A stretch of 64,000 nucleotides of DNA from positions 1-64,000 of the forward strand of contig NZ_SWCM01000003.1 of the NCBI RefSeq assembly GCF_005116645.1. The letters are read 5' to 3'. Source of the stretch: Desulfopila sp. IMCC35006. Its GTDB lineage: Bacteria; Desulfobacterota; Desulfobulbia; Desulfobulbales; Desulfocapsaceae. Below are positions 16,699 to 27,421 of the stretch, piece by piece. A model generated the notes under the pieces. The model was not told the DNA's origin, made no database searches, and worked only from the letters and a program-made list of their open reading frames with translations. Position 1 is the first letter of the stretch, and each line of letters begins with the position of its first letter. A program made the translations under genes and the position numbers.

Positions 16699-18441
16699 AT
16701 GCAATTTCTTAGAGTGAACATGAGCACTGAATCGGTACAGTGGGAAAACGTTGCAGAAGAGTACGCAATACTTGGGGGACGGGCCCTGACTTCGATTATG
16801 ATCAACAACGAAGTACCCGCTACAGCCGCCCCGCTTGGAGAAGAAAATAAACTCATTTTTGCTCCGGGATATTTTACCGGCACATCTCTTATCAACACCG
16901 GGAGACTCTCCGTCGGGGCAAAAAGTCCACTGACCGGCGGCATCAAGGAAAGCAATGTCGGGGGAACTGTCGCCTACTCGCTCGCCAGGCTTGGCATCAA
17001 GGCAGTCATCATCGAAGGAAAAGCGGCTGCCGGCAAATATTTCTGCCTCAATATCGAAGCGGAAAACAGGGCAACCCTGATCAGTGCCGATGCCTTAAAA
17101 GGCATGCGAACATATGCGCTCACCAAAAAACTCCAGGAACAATACGGAGACAGAAAAAGCATTACCTGCATCGGCCCAGCCGGTGATTTGCAGCTTCTCT
17201 CCGCATCGATCCAGTCAACCGACCTGGATGGACGGCCATGCCGGGCTGCAGGACGCGGCGGTCTCGGGGCAGTCATGGGCGCCAAAGGCCTGAAAGCTCT
17301 CATCGTCGATCGCCAGGGGAAGACCCCGATCGAAATTGCCGACCAGGATCGCTTCCAGAAAGCATCGTCCGCCTATGCCAAGGCGGTGCGGGCGGACGAA
17401 TTCAGTGGCCAGATTCTTCCCGAATTCGGCACAGCGGTACTCGTCGAGCCAATTAACGCAGCCGGCGCCTTCCCAACCAAAAATGCGCGCAGTGGCCAGT
17501 TTGCGGGTATCGATAAAATAAGCGGCGAAACCATGGCCCGCGTCATCAGAGAACGTGGCGGCAAAACGCAGCACAAGGGATGCTCACAGTGCATAATTGA
17601 CTGTTCCAATGAGTTCGTCACCGAAAAGGGTGACTATGTGACCTCATCGCTCGAATATGAAACCATCTGGGCCATGGGCGGTATGATCGGCAATGACAAC
17701 CTGGACGCGATCGCCAGACTTGATTTTCTCTGCGATGATATTGGGCTTGATACCATGAACACCGGGGTGGCCCTGGCAGTAGCCTTTGACGCCGGATACG
17801 CATCATTTGGTGACGCCGACGCCGCTATTCGGCTGGTAGAAGAGGCGGCTGCCGGCACTGAAATGGGCCGGATTATCGGCAACGGCCCTGGCGCGGTCGG
17901 CAAACACTTCCACCATGACCGTATCCCGACGGTTAAAGGGCAGGGAATGGCCGCATATGATCCAAGAGCAATCCAGGGAATGGCCGTCACCTATGCGACG
18001 ACGCCGATGGGTGCAGACCACACTGCGGGCTGGGTTGTCGATAAAAACCTCGAAGCCTTTGGCGGAACAGTCAATGCTCTCGAAGCTGCAGGGCAAGTGG
18101 AAATTTCCCGCAATACCCAGATCCATATGGCGGCGGTAGACACTGCCGGAATATGTGATTTTGCCCAGTCAGGACTGGCAACCGCGGAGGGGATCGAAAA
18201 TGTCTTTACCATGATGAGCGCCAAATCAGGGCAGGCGTTCGGTCAGAACGACTGGACCGAACTCGGCCAAAGGGTCATCAAAGCAGAGCTGGCATTTAAC
18301 AAAATGGCGGGCTTGACCCGAGAAGACGATCGACTCCCGCCCATGTTCTACAACGAGCCATTGCCGCCACACAATGTGGTCGTCAAAGTGAGTGCGGCGG
18401 AGATGGATTCTACTTTCAACTTTTTAAGAAATGATTCATGA
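16699..18441 (+). CDS. aor: Divergent aldehyde:ferredoxin oxidoreductase paired with patA
   Basis: A 580-residue AOR-family enzyme, clearly distinct from the two near-identical AORs elsewhere in the window. Cluster ligands C295, C298 and C302 lie in GCSQCIIDC, with a fourth Cys in DTAGICDFAQSGLAT. KSPLTGGIKESNVGG matches the pterin-binding block. GGAGGGA four bases before the ATG at 16699 fixes the start; an in-frame ATG at 16687 precedes that ribosome site. It is placed between patA and a MoaD/ThiS-like gene whose ATG overlaps its stop. The inferred job is ferredoxin-linked oxidation of 4-aminobutanal or 5-aminopentanal. Tungsten rather than molybdenum is by family analogy. Confidence 0.9.
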   Translation: MQFLRVNMSTESVQWENVAEEYAILGGRALTSIMINNEVPATAAPLGEENKLIFAPGYFTGTSLINTGRLSVGAKSPLTGGIKESNVGGTVAYSLARLGIKAVIIEGKAAAGKYFCLNIEAENRATLISADALKGMRTYALTKKLQEQYGDRKSITCIGPAGDLQLLSASIQSTDLDGRPCRAAGRGGLGAVMGAKGLKALIVDRQGKTPIEIADQDRFQKASSAYAKAVRADEFSGQILPEFGTAVLVEPINAAGAFPTKNARSGQFAGIDKISGETMARVIRERGGKTQHKGCSQCIIDCSNEFVTEKGDYVTSSLEYETIWAMGGMIGNDNLDAIARLDFLCDDIGLDTMNTGVALAVAFDAGYASFGDADAAIRLVEEAAAGTEMGRIIGNGPGAVGKHFHHDRIPTVKGQGMAAYDPRAIQGMAVTYATTPMGADHTAGWVVDKNLEAFGGTVNALEAAGQVEISRNTQIHMAAVDTAGICDFAQSGLATAEGIENVFTMMSAKSGQAFGQNDWTELGQRVIKAELAFNKMAGLTREDDRLPPMFYNEPLPPHNVVVKVSAAEMDSTFNFLRNDS

Positions 18442-18677
18442 AGATCCGCCTGAAACTCTACGGAACGCTGCCGGCCCACTACCCGGGTCTCTACCCGGAT
18501 AGTGGCCTCATTGTGGATATTTCCGAAAATACCACAGTGGCGGACCTGGTGGAACGGGTAAAATTACCTCAGGAACATGTCGCTATTGTCGCCATAAACG
18601 GCATGCTGGCAAAAGCGGAAGATGTCCTGCCCGAAGGTGCTGAGATAAAATTTTTCCAACCGCTCAATGGCGGTTGA
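18438..18677 (+). CDS. MoaD/ThiS-family sulfur-carrier protein coupled to AOR
   Basis: A 79-residue beta-grasp protein (KIRLKLYGTLPAHYPG, VADLVERVKLPQEHVAIVAINGMLAK) that ends in the required Gly-Gly (FFQPLNGG). Its ATG overlaps the AOR stop (ATGA). Such proteins carry a C-terminal thiocarboxylate and donate sulfur in pterin cofactor assembly; AOR operons often hold a dedicated copy. No activating MoeB-type enzyme is in the window. A ThiS-like role in thiamine synthesis is unlikely here because no thiamine gene is near. Confidence 0.88.
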   Translation: MKIRLKLYGTLPAHYPGLYPDSGLIVDISENTTVADLVERVKLPQEHVAIVAINGMLAKAEDVLPEGAEIKFFQPLNGG

Positions 18678-18784
18678 CCAACAGGGCCAGCCCGCGGTCA
18701 GCACCGTGAAAAAATCGCACGAATGTGAGACGATTCGCTTCTTTTCTCGTTTCTTACGGTGAGAAGAGCTATAGAGCAGAATGC

Positions 18785-18814
18785 GTCTGCATTTTACATA
18801 TTTGAAATGCAGAC
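18785..18814. promoter_or_regulatory. Inverted repeat upstream of the pot promoter, candidate activator site
   Basis: A 10-bp perfect inverted repeat, GTCTGCATTT (18785-18794) and AAATGCAGAC (18805-18814), with a 10-base spacer, about 100 bp upstream of the sigma-54 promoter. It could be an enhancer site or the transcript end of the patA operon; no T-run follows on the plus strand. The rest of the 328-bp gap (18678-19005) holds only the promoter. Confidence 0.5.
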
Positions 18815-18912
18815 CAGAACAAATAAACAATTATGAATTTTTACTCCAGCTATCGATGCTTGTTAAGATTCAAACAGCAGCTATGCACACGGATAATTTG
18901 AATCAGCGGAGA

Positions 18913-18929
18913 TGGCACTGATTTTGCTA
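18913..18929 (+). promoter_or_regulatory. Sigma-54 promoter of potABCD
   Basis: TGGCACTGATTTTGCTA matches the -24/-12 consensus (TGGCAC, TTGC) with the exact 10-base spacing between GG and GC. Transcription would begin near 18939, about 65 bases ahead of the potA ATG. Confidence 0.9.
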
Positions 18930-19005
18930 TCTTTTTCTGCGCACCTGGCGTGGCAGGGATCCGGGGACCGATAGAGTGTCACTTTTTACGTAAGGATATG
19001 TCGAA

Positions 19006-20043
19006 ATGAATGATCAACCGCAAAAAAATCTCATTATCCGCGATATTACCAAAAGTTTTGGTTCGGTCACGGCCCTTAAAAGAGTCGATCTGGAGGTCCG
19101 CCAGGGGGAGTTCTTTACCCTTCTCGGCCCATCGGGCTGTGGGAAAACCACGCTGCTGCGAATTATTGCCGGCCTGGAACAGCCAAGCTCGGGGGCGATA
19201 ATCCTGACCGGAAAAGACATCACGGCCCTGCCCGCTACCAAGCGCAATGTCAATACGGTTTTTCAGAGTTATGCGCTCTTCCCGCATTTGTCAATTTTCG
19301 AGAATGTGGCCTTCGGTCTTCGTTCACGCAAGTTCCCCGAGCAGGAGGTGCGTAAAAAGGTGAGCGACACCCTGGAGTTGCTGGAAATGTACCCGATGCG
19401 CAACCGCAGCCCGGAGCAGCTCTCCGGCGGACAGAAGCAGCGGGTGGCCATCGCCCGGGCCCTGGTGAATGAACCGGACATCCTGCTGCTCGACGAACCC
19501 ATGTCGGCTCTCGATGCCAAGCTGCGCGCCCAGGTCCAGGAGGAATTGCGTCGTCTGCAGCGCCGGCTCGGAACCACGTTCATCCTGGTCACCCACGATC
19601 AGGCCGAGGCATTGGTCTGCAGCGACAGGATTGCGGTTATCGAGGCCGGCGAGGTCGTCCAGTGCGGCACCCCGCTTGAAGTGTATGATTTCCCCCGCAA
19701 CCGGTTTGTCGCCGAGTTTCTTGGCGCGGCGAATCTCCTGCAGGCCCGGCGTGTGAATGGCGGCGTCGAGACGGAGGTAGGCTTTTTGTCATTGAACAAG
19801 CAGCCGGAATGGCCGGAGGGGCTCGTTGCCATCCGACCGGAGTGGATACGGGTTGGCAGCGAGCCGAGCGTAAACGGCGTCCATGCCACCGTCCAGGATA
19901 TAGTCTATCGCGGCACCAATTTCGATCTCACCATGTCTCCCGGAGCGCTGAGGGTTCGGACTAATGCCTTCAAAAATTTCAAGATCGGAGATCAGGTCTG
20001 GCTGGAGCTTCCCCCGGCTGAACTGGTTGTGCTGGAGGGCTGA
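19006..20043 (+). CDS. potA: Polyamine ABC transporter ATP-binding protein PotA
   Basis: A 345-residue ABC ATPase: Walker A GPSGCGKTT (41-49), Q-loop Gln at 87, signature LSGGQKQR (139-146), Walker B LLLDEP (160-165), switch His in THDQAEAL, and a C-terminal TOBE-like domain (VAIRPEWIRVGS...VQDIVYRGTNFDLTM) typical of PotA. It energises uptake of spermidine or putrescine through PotBC. It heads potABCD, two bases before potB, and is driven by a strong sigma-54 promoter. Iron(III) or molybdate ATPases are excluded by the neighbouring PotB/C/D genes. Confidence 0.93.
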   Translation: MNDQPQKNLIIRDITKSFGSVTALKRVDLEVRQGEFFTLLGPSGCGKTTLLRIIAGLEQPSSGAIILTGKDITALPATKRNVNTVFQSYALFPHLSIFENVAFGLRSRKFPEQEVRKKVSDTLELLEMYPMRNRSPEQLSGGQKQRVAIARALVNEPDILLLDEPMSALDAKLRAQVQEELRRLQRRLGTTFILVTHDQAEALVCSDRIAVIEAGEVVQCGTPLEVYDFPRNRFVAEFLGAANLLQARRVNGGVETEVGFLSLNKQPEWPEGLVAIRPEWIRVGSEPSVNGVHATVQDIVYRGTNFDLTMSPGALRVRTNAFKNFKIGDQVWLELPPAELVVLEG

Positions 20044-20045
20044 GG

Positions 20046-20954
20046 ATGAAACAAAACACTATTCTCTGGCACGGTGAAATGACCACCGAAAGGGCCCTGA
20101 CCCGAAGGGGCATGTCCTTTCTCTCCAGCGGCATATTCTGGCTGACCGCTTTTCTGGTCCTGCCATCGCTCATTTTCGTCGTGCTCAGTTTTGCCGAGCG
20201 AGGCGTCTATGGCGAGGTCATCTGGAATTTCTCCTTTGATAATTACAAACGTCTGGCCGGATTCAGCTCCTTCGGCTGGACCCCTGACTACCTGTTAATA
20301 CTTGGCCGTTCAGTCGTCGTCTCGCTGGTCACGACCCTGGTTTCCATCCTGTTGTCGTACCCCTTAACTTTTTTCATAGCCTCACGTCCCGCCCGCAACA
20401 GGTTTGTCTGGCTGGTTATTCTTATTATCCCGTTCTGGACCAACATAGTCATCCGTACCTATGCCTGGTTCCTGCTGCTGTCGCCGGACCTGCCCTTTGC
20501 CAGATTCGCCACCTTTCTTGGCTTCATCCCGGATGGTTCGTCATTGTACCCCAGTGCTTTTGCGGTCTATATCGGGATGATTTCCGATTATTTACCCTTT
20601 CTGGCCCTTCCGCTTTATTCCAGTGTCGAAAGAATGGACTGGGCGCTGGTTGAAGCCGCCCAGGATCTCTATGCCTCGAGGTACCGCGTCTTCATGCAGG
20701 CGATACTTCCCCAGACTGCACCGGGCCTCACGGTCGGGATCATCCTGACGCTGGTGCCGACCATGGCAACGTTTGTTGTGCCTGACCTCCTCGGTGGTGC
20801 CAAGTATATGCTGGTCGGCAATCTCATTCAGCAGCAGTTCGGCACGAGCCGCGACTGGCCTTTCGGTGCCGCCATCAGCATGGCCCTGATGCTGCTGACC
20901 CTTCTCTCCATGCGGATCTATCGCCGGAAAGGGAATACGGTGGATATTATATGA
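20046..20954 (+). CDS. potB: Polyamine ABC transporter permease PotB
   Basis: A 302-residue inner-membrane permease with about six transmembrane segments and the EAA loop typical of the PotB side (EAAQDLYASRYRVFMQAILPQTAPGL). It should pair with PotC to form the channel and contact PotA through that loop. It starts two bases after potA and overlaps potC by four bases (ATGA), a compact operon. A long N-terminal cytosolic stretch before the first segment is usual for PotB. Confidence 0.92.
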   Translation: MKQNTILWHGEMTTERALTRRGMSFLSSGIFWLTAFLVLPSLIFVVLSFAERGVYGEVIWNFSFDNYKRLAGFSSFGWTPDYLLILGRSVVVSLVTTLVSILLSYPLTFFIASRPARNRFVWLVILIIPFWTNIVIRTYAWFLLLSPDLPFARFATFLGFIPDGSSLYPSAFAVYIGMISDYLPFLALPLYSSVERMDWALVEAAQDLYASRYRVFMQAILPQTAPGLTVGIILTLVPTMATFVVPDLLGGAKYMLVGNLIQQQFGTSRDWPFGAAISMALMLLTLLSMRIYRRKGNTVDII

Positions 20955-21742
20955 AAAAACGTCATCTGGTTTTACAGTCAATCTCTCTTTTCACCATCGG
21001 CATGCTTTACCTGCCGCTGTTCGGTATTGCGGTTTTCTCGGTCAACTCGGCCAAGCACGGCTGGGTGTGGCAGGAATTCACTATGAAATGGTATACCGGG
21101 CTGCTGCATAACAATTACATCCTGGAGGCAGCCTGGAACACGCTGACGCTGGCGGTGGTTTCGACTCTGGTCTCAACGGTTATCGGCACCCTGCTGGCCA
21201 TCGGCATCAGCCGCTTTCCCTGGGGGAGCCGTACCAACGGTTTTCTCGGGCTTATGCTCAATTTCCCGGTGGTTATTCCCGATATCGTCATGGCCGGTTC
21301 GCTGGTGGTGGTCTTCGCCATTCTCCGCTCGGTTTCCGACGTGTTTCAACCCGGGATGGTAACCATGACCATCGGCCACATCACCTTCCAGATCGCGTTT
21401 GTCGCCCTGGTGGTGCGCAGTCGTCTGGTTTCCATCGGCACCGATCTGGAAGAGGCCGCCCGCGACCTGTTCGCCGACAACTGGTACGTGATGCGCCGGG
21501 TCATTTTTCCGCTGCTGCTGCCGGGCATCGTCGCGGGTGGGATGCTCGCCTTCACCCTGTCTCTTGACGACTTTGTCATCAGCTTCTTCACCTCCGGTCC
21601 GACATCGCAGACCCTGCCACTGTACATCTACTCGGCGGTACGCCGCGGGGTAACGCCGCAGATACATGCCCTGTCGACCATAATAGTCCTGATCACCGTA
21701 ATCCTGGTGGTCCTGGCCGAACGTATTTCACGAAAAAAATAA
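20951..21742 (+). CDS. potC: Polyamine ABC transporter permease PotC
   Basis: A 263-residue permease with six predicted membrane segments and the EAA loop (EEAARDLFADNWYVMRRVIFPLLLPGIVAG), followed by LSLDDFVISFFTSGP, a block strongly characteristic of PotC/YdcV proteins. It forms the transmembrane channel with PotB. Its ATG overlaps the potB stop. The next gene, the binding protein, starts 72 bases later with its own strong ribosome site. Confidence 0.92.
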   Translation: MKKRHLVLQSISLFTIGMLYLPLFGIAVFSVNSAKHGWVWQEFTMKWYTGLLHNNYILEAAWNTLTLAVVSTLVSTVIGTLLAIGISRFPWGSRTNGFLGLMLNFPVVIPDIVMAGSLVVVFAILRSVSDVFQPGMVTMTIGHITFQIAFVALVVRSRLVSIGTDLEEAARDLFADNWYVMRRVIFPLLLPGIVAGGMLAFTLSLDDFVISFFTSGPTSQTLPLYIYSAVRRGVTPQIHALSTIIVLITVILVVLAERISRKK

Positions 21743-21813
21743 CCAGAAAAGCATCCATGATAATCTCACCACAAGTCCTAACTCTTATTCAACCAAGCAC
21801 AAGGAGGAACCCC

Positions 21814-22872
21814 ATGAAAAAATTGTTTCTGCTGGTCGTGTCGCTGCTGCCGATACTCTTCTGCATCAGCTCGTCTTTTGCCGAAGACAAGGAGCTGCGT
21901 ATTTTCACCTGGTCGGAATACATGGATGAGGAAAAATTCTCCACCGACTTTGAAGCGGCGACCGGCATCAAGGTTCTGATCGACCTGTACGAAAGCAACG
22001 AAGATATGCTGGCCAAACTCCAGGCTGGCGGCGTCAGCCAGTATGACATCATTATTCCTTCGTCGTATGTTCTGCCGATCATCTTTGGACTGAACCTGAT
22101 CCAGCCGCTCGACCAGTCGAAGATCCCTAATCTCGGCAATCTCATGAGCCGGTTCAAAACAATGGACATGGACAAGGGCAATAAATACACCGTGCCCTGG
22201 CAGTGGGGAACGATCGGCATCATGTACAACAGGAAGAAGGTCTCCGATGAAGCGGCAAACAGCTGGTCGATCGTCTATGACCCTGCCAAGCAGCCCGGTT
22301 CCTTCTGGTTGATGGACGACATCCGCAGCTCGATGAACCAGGCCCTGCTTTTTCTTGGATATCCGATGAATTCCACCAAGCCGGAACAGATCAAACAGGC
22401 CTCTGAGCTCCTGATCAAGACCAAAAACAGCAAGGGATGCCTGGGATTCAAGACCGGCGTCGGCGGGAAAAACGACGTTGTCGCCGGGACAGCCGACGTC
22501 GCGGTCGTCTTTAACGGTGACGCACTCCGCGATGTCCGCGAAAATCCCGACAAATTCGGCTTTGTTGTCCCCAAGGAGGGCGGCGAATTCTGGGTCGACG
22601 TAATGGCTATTCCGGCCAAGGCACCACATCCGGATGCCGCGCATAAATGGATCAACTGGATTCTCGAACCGAAGGTTGGGGCTGAACTGTCCAACTACAA
22701 CAGCTACGCCACCCCGAACGAGGCGGCACTTCCCTATATCACGCCGTCGGATCGGGCAAACCCGCAAATCTACCCGACCCCGGAGATGAATGCCAAACTC
22801 CACGCCATAACCGATATTGGTGCCGCCATGCGACTGTATGACGAGGCCTGGACCAGAATCAAATCACACTGA
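21814..22872 (+). CDS. potD: Periplasmic polyamine-binding protein PotD/PotF type
   Basis: A 352-residue extracytoplasmic solute-binding protein. A signal peptide (MKKLFLLVVSLLPILFCISSSFA, cut after about residue 23) is followed by KELRIFTWSEYMDEEKFSTDFEAATGIKV, the standard PotD/PotF opening, and later YTVPWQWGTIGIMYN and NYNSYATPNEAA. It delivers putrescine or spermidine to PotABC. The start at 21814 follows AAGGAGGA; an in-frame start at 21757 would spoil the signal peptide. A hairpin follows the gene at 22881-22912. Which polyamine it prefers cannot be read from the sequence. Confidence 0.93.
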   Translation: MKKLFLLVVSLLPILFCISSSFAEDKELRIFTWSEYMDEEKFSTDFEAATGIKVLIDLYESNEDMLAKLQAGGVSQYDIIIPSSYVLPIIFGLNLIQPLDQSKIPNLGNLMSRFKTMDMDKGNKYTVPWQWGTIGIMYNRKKVSDEAANSWSIVYDPAKQPGSFWLMDDIRSSMNQALLFLGYPMNSTKPEQIKQASELLIKTKNSKGCLGFKTGVGGKNDVVAGTADVAVVFNGDALRDVRENPDKFGFVVPKEGGEFWVDVMAIPAKAPHPDAAHKWINWILEPKVGAELSNYNSYATPNEAALPYITPSDRANPQIYPTPEMNAKLHAITDIGAAMRLYDEAWTRIKSH

Positions 22873-22880
22873 CAGAATAC

Positions 22881-22912
22881 TTCCCGTCCTCCTGCCTGCG
22901 GGAGGGCGGGAA
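22881..22912 (+). other. Intercistronic hairpin after potD
   Basis: TTCCCGTCCTCC (22881-22892) pairs with GGAGGGCGGGAA (22901-22912) apart from one mismatch. No T-run follows, so it is more likely an mRNA-stabilising hairpin downstream of the binding-protein gene than a full terminator. Confidence 0.5.
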
Positions 22913-22963
22913 AAATTGTTCCTGCCATCCACTTAAAATAGATGTCTGAAGGAGAATGGAGTA

Positions 22964-24175
22964 ATGAAAAAAGTCCTCGTTATCGGGCTGGGTGCTCAGG
23001 GGAGTACCATCGCAAAACACCTCGATACACACCCCAAGGTACAACAGATTGTCTGCGCCGATTATGACCGGCTTCTGAGCGAGAGGCTGAGTGGTTCGCT
23101 GTCAAAAGCGGAGGCCATACAGGTAGATGCCCATGAAACCGCTTCGATCATAACTGCCGCTGCAGGATGCAGCCTGATTATCAATGGCTTACCGCTGGAA
23201 TATAACCTCAATGTCATGGAGGCCGCCCTTACCGTTGGGGCCGGTTATATGGACCTGTCGGGCCCCATGGAAGAAAGAGGCTTTGTCGAAACCTACCAGT
23301 GGCTGTTTTCCGAGTGGCACCAGAGGTTTAAGGACAAAGGATTATTGGCCCTGGTCGGCTGCGGCATCGCGCCCGGCCTCGCCAATGTCATCGTGCGCCG
23401 ATCCGTGGAAAAACTCGACAGCTGTGATTCCATCGGCATCTATTTTTACGACGGTTTCTTAAGCAAGCGCTATATTCCTTTCTGGTGGTCACCGGAAGTC
23501 GCCCTGGGGGATATGATGTACAAGACCTTCCGCATGGAAAACGGCAAGATTGTCACCGACGTCCCGTTCAGCCGGCCGGTTAAGATGACGTTTCGGGGTA
23601 TTGATCACGAGGTCCGTATGGTCGACCATGAACATGACGAACCGGTGACCATGGGACTGCTGGCGGATTCGGTTCTGAAAGGCGTTCGAAACATCGAGTT
23701 CAAATACGGCGGTCCACAGGTGGAACTGGCCGAACATCTCTATAAAGTCGGCCTGCTCAGCAAAGAAAAAGTCAACGTCAATGGGGTTGAGATAGTACCA
23801 TTCGAACTGCTGATGAAGCAGATTCCACGGGCGCCCCGTTTTGCAGAAGAAATTCAGGCGGTCATTGATGAAGGAATCATTCAGGATGAGGGAGCTTTTC
23901 TGGTTCGCGTCAAGGGCAAGCTCGGCGGGCAGGATAAACAGATTGACTGCTATACCAACTTCCCCGGCCTGATAGAGGCATTCTCTCAAGCCAAAATGAC
24001 CCACGAATCGTACTCAACCGGTCAGTGCGCCGCGGTTTTCAGCGCGATGATGGTTGAGCAGCTTTGCCACGAAACAGGTCTCATAGTGCCGGAACAGCTG
24101 GATGTCGCTTGTCGCGATTACGTCTTCAGACAACTGGCTGATTTAAACATCACCGTCGACGAGTACCAGAGTTAA
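22964..24175 (+). CDS. Saccharopine dehydrogenase-family oxidoreductase
   Basis: A 403-residue protein with an N-terminal NAD(P)-binding fold (VLVIGLGAQGSTIAKHL, residues 4-20) and the saccharopine dehydrogenase layout (INGLPLEYNLNVMEAAL, GYMDLSG, LVGCGIAPGLANVIVRR). The family holds saccharopine and lysine 6-dehydrogenases and the carboxyspermidine/carboxynorspermidine synthases of polyamine synthesis. GAAGGAGA precedes the ATG. It follows the polyamine importer by 91 bp in the same direction, so an amine-linked substrate is likely: lysine 6-dehydrogenase or reductive coupling of a diamine are both open. The exact reaction is not assigned. Confidence 0.8.
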   Translation: MKKVLVIGLGAQGSTIAKHLDTHPKVQQIVCADYDRLLSERLSGSLSKAEAIQVDAHETASIITAAAGCSLIINGLPLEYNLNVMEAALTVGAGYMDLSGPMEERGFVETYQWLFSEWHQRFKDKGLLALVGCGIAPGLANVIVRRSVEKLDSCDSIGIYFYDGFLSKRYIPFWWSPEVALGDMMYKTFRMENGKIVTDVPFSRPVKMTFRGIDHEVRMVDHEHDEPVTMGLLADSVLKGVRNIEFKYGGPQVELAEHLYKVGLLSKEKVNVNGVEIVPFELLMKQIPRAPRFAEEIQAVIDEGIIQDEGAFLVRVKGKLGGQDKQIDCYTNFPGLIEAFSQAKMTHESYSTGQCAAVFSAMMVEQLCHETGLIVPEQLDVACRDYVFRQLADLNITVDEYQS

Positions 24176-24372
24176 CGGCGTCGTAAGACGTCCAGTTCCA
24201 GGATGCCGAAGTACGACGCGTAGATTTCGAAAAGGCATCGCCTTCGCAGACAATTTTTCTGTCATTACGACAATCAGTGCGCCAAAATGAGAGAGAAATT
24301 GTCCGTGGAGACACGCCCTGCCGGCACATGCAAGCGGACAAGGATCCTTACGGCGCCATCAAAGCCCGCCGC

Positions 24373-25701
24373 TTAATGAAACTGAACCTCCTGACCGTTC
24401 AGATAAAGTTTGGCATCTCTGGTTTCCGCCTTATGCGTGAGTGTGTCACCGTTTTTCACAAATAAACCGGTTTGCATTCCCGGATACATCGGTGACAAAA
24501 ACACCGGGTTATCACCAACAAGGTCCGCCGGAAGAACGATCTCGGAGTTCAGGGAAAAAATCTCCGGCAGCAATTCCGGTTGCTGCAGAAGGGGGATAAA
24601 CTGGGCAAAGGTCATGTCTTTATTCAGACCCACCGCCACATCACCTTTTACTTCTCCCTCAGGCATTTTGGCATGGAGATCGGAAATTTGAAATTCCAGC
24701 CCTGTTTTCAATAAACGCTCGTAGGCCGTCAACATCTGAAACTGCGTCCTGCTCACCTGGTTCCGGAGAATCGTTTTCATTTTTGCCGGATCATCCCCTG
24801 CTGCCGCGAAATCATTCAAGACCGTGTTGGCCATTTCGGTATACAGCTTAATAAACTCTTCGAATCCCTGAGCATCCATGTTGATAACGCCGAGTCGGAC
24901 GAAACCGTTGTCAATTTTTTCCAGACCGGTCTGCAGCGCATCAAAACCAAAGGTTGCCACAACCGATACGGTATTCTCTTCCTTATCGATATCCAGGCTG
25001 TAGTCGCCTTTAAAATCTACGAGTTGGAGCTGTTCATTGGCATCGCCGTTAATCTGCCCTTTTTTCAACCCATAGGAGAGGGTACCATCCCACAGATAGG
25101 TGGAAATCTTTTCCAGGTTGGAGCTGACGGAGATGCCATCCACCGCCATTTTATCCGCAACAGAAAATCCCTGCCAGGACGTATCAGAGTAAAAATTCTT
25201 CGAAGCCTCCTCCCAGGTAAAAATTGCCTTGCCTGGTTTGATTGCGACCACTTCACCGTCCACCGGCAGAGAAAAGGCCGCCAGGGTAATGGTTGACTTA
25301 ATCTCGCCGGAAAGTTTGTATTCGGTGGAAATATCCAATGGATTTTTCCCGGCAAGTTTCGTGCTGACAAAATCGGTAAACCATTTATTTTTTTCAAGGC
25401 TTGTTTTCGAAATAATACCGGTATATCCATGCTCTGCCCGATCGACAAAAGTTATCTCGTCAACCCCGTATATCGCCTTCAGCGGTCCGAGTTTTATGTC
25501 CCACTCAATTTCCGTCGAAGAAAAATGTCGATCATAACGCAGTATCTCGATGGAGACACCTGAGCCGGTATCGGCATACATGCTGTTGAGATTGGCAAAA
25601 GATTTTTTGACAATTTTTTCCATTGCCAGCCCGTTCACGAACGGGATCCCCACCCCCGCAACAAGGAGGAGTAAAAGACTACCGACAACGATTTTTTTCA
25701 T
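24373..25701 (-). CDS. DUF945 (YdgA-like) exported protein
   Basis: A 442-residue protein with an N-terminal hydrophobic signal/anchor (MKKIVVGSLLLLLVAGVGIPFVNGLAMEKIV), followed by the beta-rich DUF945 pattern (YDRHFSSTEIEWDIKLG, SLEKNKWFTDF). YdgA-type proteins sit in the periplasm or on the inner membrane; their role is unknown. It is convergent with the saccharopine-dehydrogenase-like gene, and an 8-bp inverted repeat (24178-24219) lies in the gap. GGAGCAGGT precedes the ATG. There is no functional link to its neighbours. Confidence 0.82.
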   Translation of the reverse strand: MKKIVVGSLLLLLVAGVGIPFVNGLAMEKIVKKSFANLNSMYADTGSGVSIEILRYDRHFSSTEIEWDIKLGPLKAIYGVDEITFVDRAEHGYTGIISKTSLEKNKWFTDFVSTKLAGKNPLDISTEYKLSGEIKSTITLAAFSLPVDGEVVAIKPGKAIFTWEEASKNFYSDTSWQGFSVADKMAVDGISVSSNLEKISTYLWDGTLSYGLKKGQINGDANEQLQLVDFKGDYSLDIDKEENTVSVVATFGFDALQTGLEKIDNGFVRLGVINMDAQGFEEFIKLYTEMANTVLNDFAAAGDDPAKMKTILRNQVSRTQFQMLTAYERLLKTGLEFQISDLHAKMPEGEVKGDVAVGLNKDMTFAQFIPLLQQPELLPEIFSLNSEIVLPADLVGDNPVFLSPMYPGMQTGLFVKNGDTLTHKAETRDAKLYLNGQEVQFH

Positions 25702-25996
25702 ACCTGCTCCATGGTGCCCTCCTCCTGAAAGCCTGCCAAAAGCGCAGAAAGGAAAAGCACATGTAAAACTAATAATTTGAATTTACCACCAAGGCAACTG
25801 CGTCACGCAAGCGAGACCTGAAATGTATCCTGGCGTATTGTCCGTTTCCTAGGGGGAGTGTGTCTTTCGAAATTTGCGCATCACACTATCTGGTATCTGC
25901 ATCGGGCACAACAATTTTCCAAGAAAAACTCAAAAATATCTACCATATGCTGCAAAATACGAGGAGATGCACAAAAACGGGATCGTCCTGCCAGAA

Positions 25997-27421
<1,425 letters not shown>

